Below are positions 8,063 to 9,521 of a stretch of DNA of 9,521 bases, piece after piece. Source of the stretch: Spirochaetales bacterium (lineage in GTDB: Bacteria; Spirochaetota; Spirochaetia; JABMQR01); contig JAGLNY010000241.1 in the NCBI GenBank assembly GCA_023139255.1, positions 1-9,521 of the forward strand, read 5' to 3'. A program made the position numbers and the translations under genes. The notes beneath the pieces were generated by a model, which was not told the origin of the DNA, did no database searches, and saw only the letters and a list, made by a program, of their open reading frames with translations. How positions within the stretch are numbered: position 1 is the stretch's first letter; each line of letters starts with the position of its first letter.

Positions 8063-9391
8063 ATGCCTTCAATAAAATTATGTATTATCGGCGGTGGAAG
8101 CAGTTATACACATTATATGCTGCATACATTTGAGAAACACGTTGCCTCAGGCGATCTGGCAGGCTCGACGGTAAGCCTTTACGATATCAACAAAGAGACA
8201 GTCCAGCTGATGGCGGATTTTGCAAATAGCGTGGCAAAAGCAAAGAAACTTGATGTAAAAATTGAAGCACATACATCATTGGAAAGGGCCCTGGAAGGAT
8301 CAGATTTCGTATTTTCATCAATCCGTGCAGGCGGTATAAAGCATTTGGCTATTGATGAGTCAGTTCCCAAGAAATATGGCTTATTCGGTATGGAGACTAT
8401 CGGTGTATCAGGGGTGTTCATGATGTGCCGTCAGGCCCCGGCTATTATCGAACATGCCAGGATGATTGAAAAGGTGTGCCCTGATGCTATCGTAATAAAT
8501 TATTCTAACCCGTCCGGTATGGTTACAGATCTGACAAATCGAGTTGCCAACCTGAACAATATGGGTCTTTGTGACGGAGTTTACGGGGTTCAATCTTTGA
8601 TGTGCCTGCTAATGGGATTACCAATATCGGAAGCTAAAAACATTGAAGCCTATGTAGCAGGCGTTAATCATTGTACCTGGTCATTAGATCTGCGATATAA
8701 GGGTGAGGCTCTCTATCCAAAGCTTGACGAACTTATTGAAAAGTTTCAATGGAATAATGAGAACAAAAAAATGAAATACGATGTTGAACAATGGTTAACC
8801 ATTTACAGGTATTATGGAATACTTGCAGGGTCAACATGCTACTCACGATATTACTTATACGCACGAAGTTATCTGTCTAAACTTTCCGAACCTGAAAGTA
8901 ATACCCTTTCGAGAATATTAACGAATCAGGTAAAAAATGTTTACTCTTACATGAAGAATCAGGTTGGTAAGGATGACGCTGATTTTATGCCGGATGCGGC
9001 TGAGGAAAACCCTCACGGCGACCAGGCAATGGGTGCACTCTGGAAAATGGCCTGCGATACCGGTGCCCTGGAAATTGTGAATGTTACGAACAACGGGATT
9101 ATATCCAATCTCCCGGATGAAGCGATAGTCGAGGTCCCGGCAATTATGAACCGGCAGGGTGCTAAACCTCTCGCCATGGGACCGTTACCGGATTCAGTAG
9201 TAGGGGATGTGTATGCAACGGCCGTTCACAACAAACTTACTGTAGATGCTGCAATGAGCGGCGATAAGAATCTTGTTATGCAGGCTGCAATGGCATTCCC
9301 CGGTAACACCGACATTGACCTTATGGAAAAATGTGTATCTGAGTTATTCGAAAAGCATAAAGATTGGCTGCCGCAGTTTAACCTGGATTAG
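8063..9391 (+). CDS. Glycoside hydrolase family 4 (NAD- and metal-dependent glycosidase)
   Basis: From ATG 8063 the protein is 442 residues, the normal GH4 size. It begins directly with the Rossmann NAD site (IIGGGSSYT, 8-16), then Asp41 at the end of the next strand, SIRAGGIKHLAIDESVPKKY (86-105) with the family Arg88, METIGVSG (110-117), INYSNPSG (145-152), and the expected metal ligands Cys170 (GLCDG) and His203 (GVNHC). Tyr250/Tyr251 lie where some family members place a catalytic tyrosine, and the end LFEKHKDWLPQF (428-439) is typical. GH4 enzymes cleave alpha or beta glycosides, often 6-phosphorylated sugars or uronides, by transient oxidation at C3 using NAD and usually Mn2+. The residue after the metal Cys is Asp171 rather than the His or Asn I know from characterised subgroups, so substrate and anomeric preference stay open. 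The gene begins 14 bases after the MttB-like gene in the same operon. Family call is very secure. Confidence 0.95.
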   Translation: MPSIKLCIIGGGSSYTHYMLHTFEKHVASGDLAGSTVSLYDINKETVQLMADFANSVAKAKKLDVKIEAHTSLERALEGSDFVFSSIRAGGIKHLAIDESVPKKYGLFGMETIGVSGVFMMCRQAPAIIEHARMIEKVCPDAIVINYSNPSGMVTDLTNRVANLNNMGLCDGVYGVQSLMCLLMGLPISEAKNIEAYVAGVNHCTWSLDLRYKGEALYPKLDELIEKFQWNNENKKMKYDVEQWLTIYRYYGILAGSTCYSRYYLYARSYLSKLSEPESNTLSRILTNQVKNVYSYMKNQVGKDDADFMPDAAEENPHGDQAMGALWKMACDTGALEIVNVTNNGIISNLPDEAIVEVPAIMNRQGAKPLAMGPLPDSVVGDVYATAVHNKLTVDAAMSGDKNLVMQAAMAFPGNTDIDLMEKCVSELFEKHKDWLPQFNLD

Positions 9392-9417
9392 TACGATTAT
9401 TTTTTACACAAGAGAAT

Positions 9418-9424
9418 AGAGAGG
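9418..9424 (+). promoter_or_regulatory. Ribosome binding site for the gene at the right edge
   Basis: AGAGAGG lies 8 bases before ATG 9433. The 41-base gap after the GH4 stop shows no hairpin terminator, so this gene is probably in the same operon. Confidence 0.6.
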
Positions 9425-9432
9425 TTAATTAC

Positions 9433-9521
9433 ATGGAAAATGTAAGTTCAAATAAATATTTTGTCCGCGATGTACAAAGCTATAAGAAATCACTTGCCCT
9501 GGGCATGGAGTTTCTTAAAGG
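9433..9521 (+). CDS. N-terminal fragment of an unidentified protein (runs off the right edge)
   Basis: Only 29 codons are visible, beginning MENVSSNKYFVRDV and continuing into the amphipathic, probably helical stretch SYKKSLALGMEFLK. The reading frame is open to the last base and has a good ribosome binding site, so it is very likely a real gene co-transcribed with GH4. No signal peptide is evident. The helix resembles openings of helical-toroid proteins (for example six-hairpin glycosidases or cyclase-like repeats), but this is far too short to identify a family. Confidence 0.6.
   Translation, partial: MENVSSNKYFVRDVQSYKKSLALGMEFLK

Overview
The window holds six protein-coding genes in two divergent operons that share one 208-base control region (4101-4308). 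There are no RNA genes, mobile elements, CRISPR arrays or long repeats that I can see. Base composition is moderate, start codons are ATG, most plus-strand genes have clear purine-rich ribosome binding sites, and genes are packed with short gaps or overlaps. This looks like an anaerobic bacterium that combines glycoside metabolism with methyl-group transfer. Spirochaetota, Lentisphaerota-type bacteria or Clostridia would fit the gene families, but the sequence alone does not decide the taxon.

Left arm, minus strand: a gene for a uroporphyrinogen decarboxylase (URO-D)/MtaA-type methyltransferase homologue (2937-4100) is followed, with an 8-base overlap, by a large DUF5107 plus tetratricopeptide-repeat (TPR) protein (2-2944) that runs off the left edge. 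Right arm, plus strand: a 781-residue cytoplasmic protein of unrecognised family with a beta-rich front half and a helical, possibly glycosidase-like back half (4309-6654); an MttB/trimethylamine methyltransferase superfamily protein without pyrrolysine (6675-8048); a glycoside hydrolase family 4 (GH4) NAD-dependent enzyme (8063-9391); and the first 29 codons of another gene (9433 to the right edge).

Taken together, two proteins belong to families used in corrinoid-dependent methyl transfer (MttB superfamily; URO-D/MtaA family), one is a confident carbohydrate-active enzyme (GH4), and two are probably carbohydrate-related (DUF5107 and the 781-residue protein). None has a recognisable signal peptide, so the chemistry is probably intracellular. 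My working inference is that the cluster takes apart an imported glycoside that carries, or is conjugated to, a methylated group such as a quaternary amine or methyl ether: the hydrolases free the sugar and the MttB-like enzyme passes the methyl group to a corrinoid protein. No corrinoid protein, reductive activator, regulator or transporter lies inside the window, so this remains a hypothesis.
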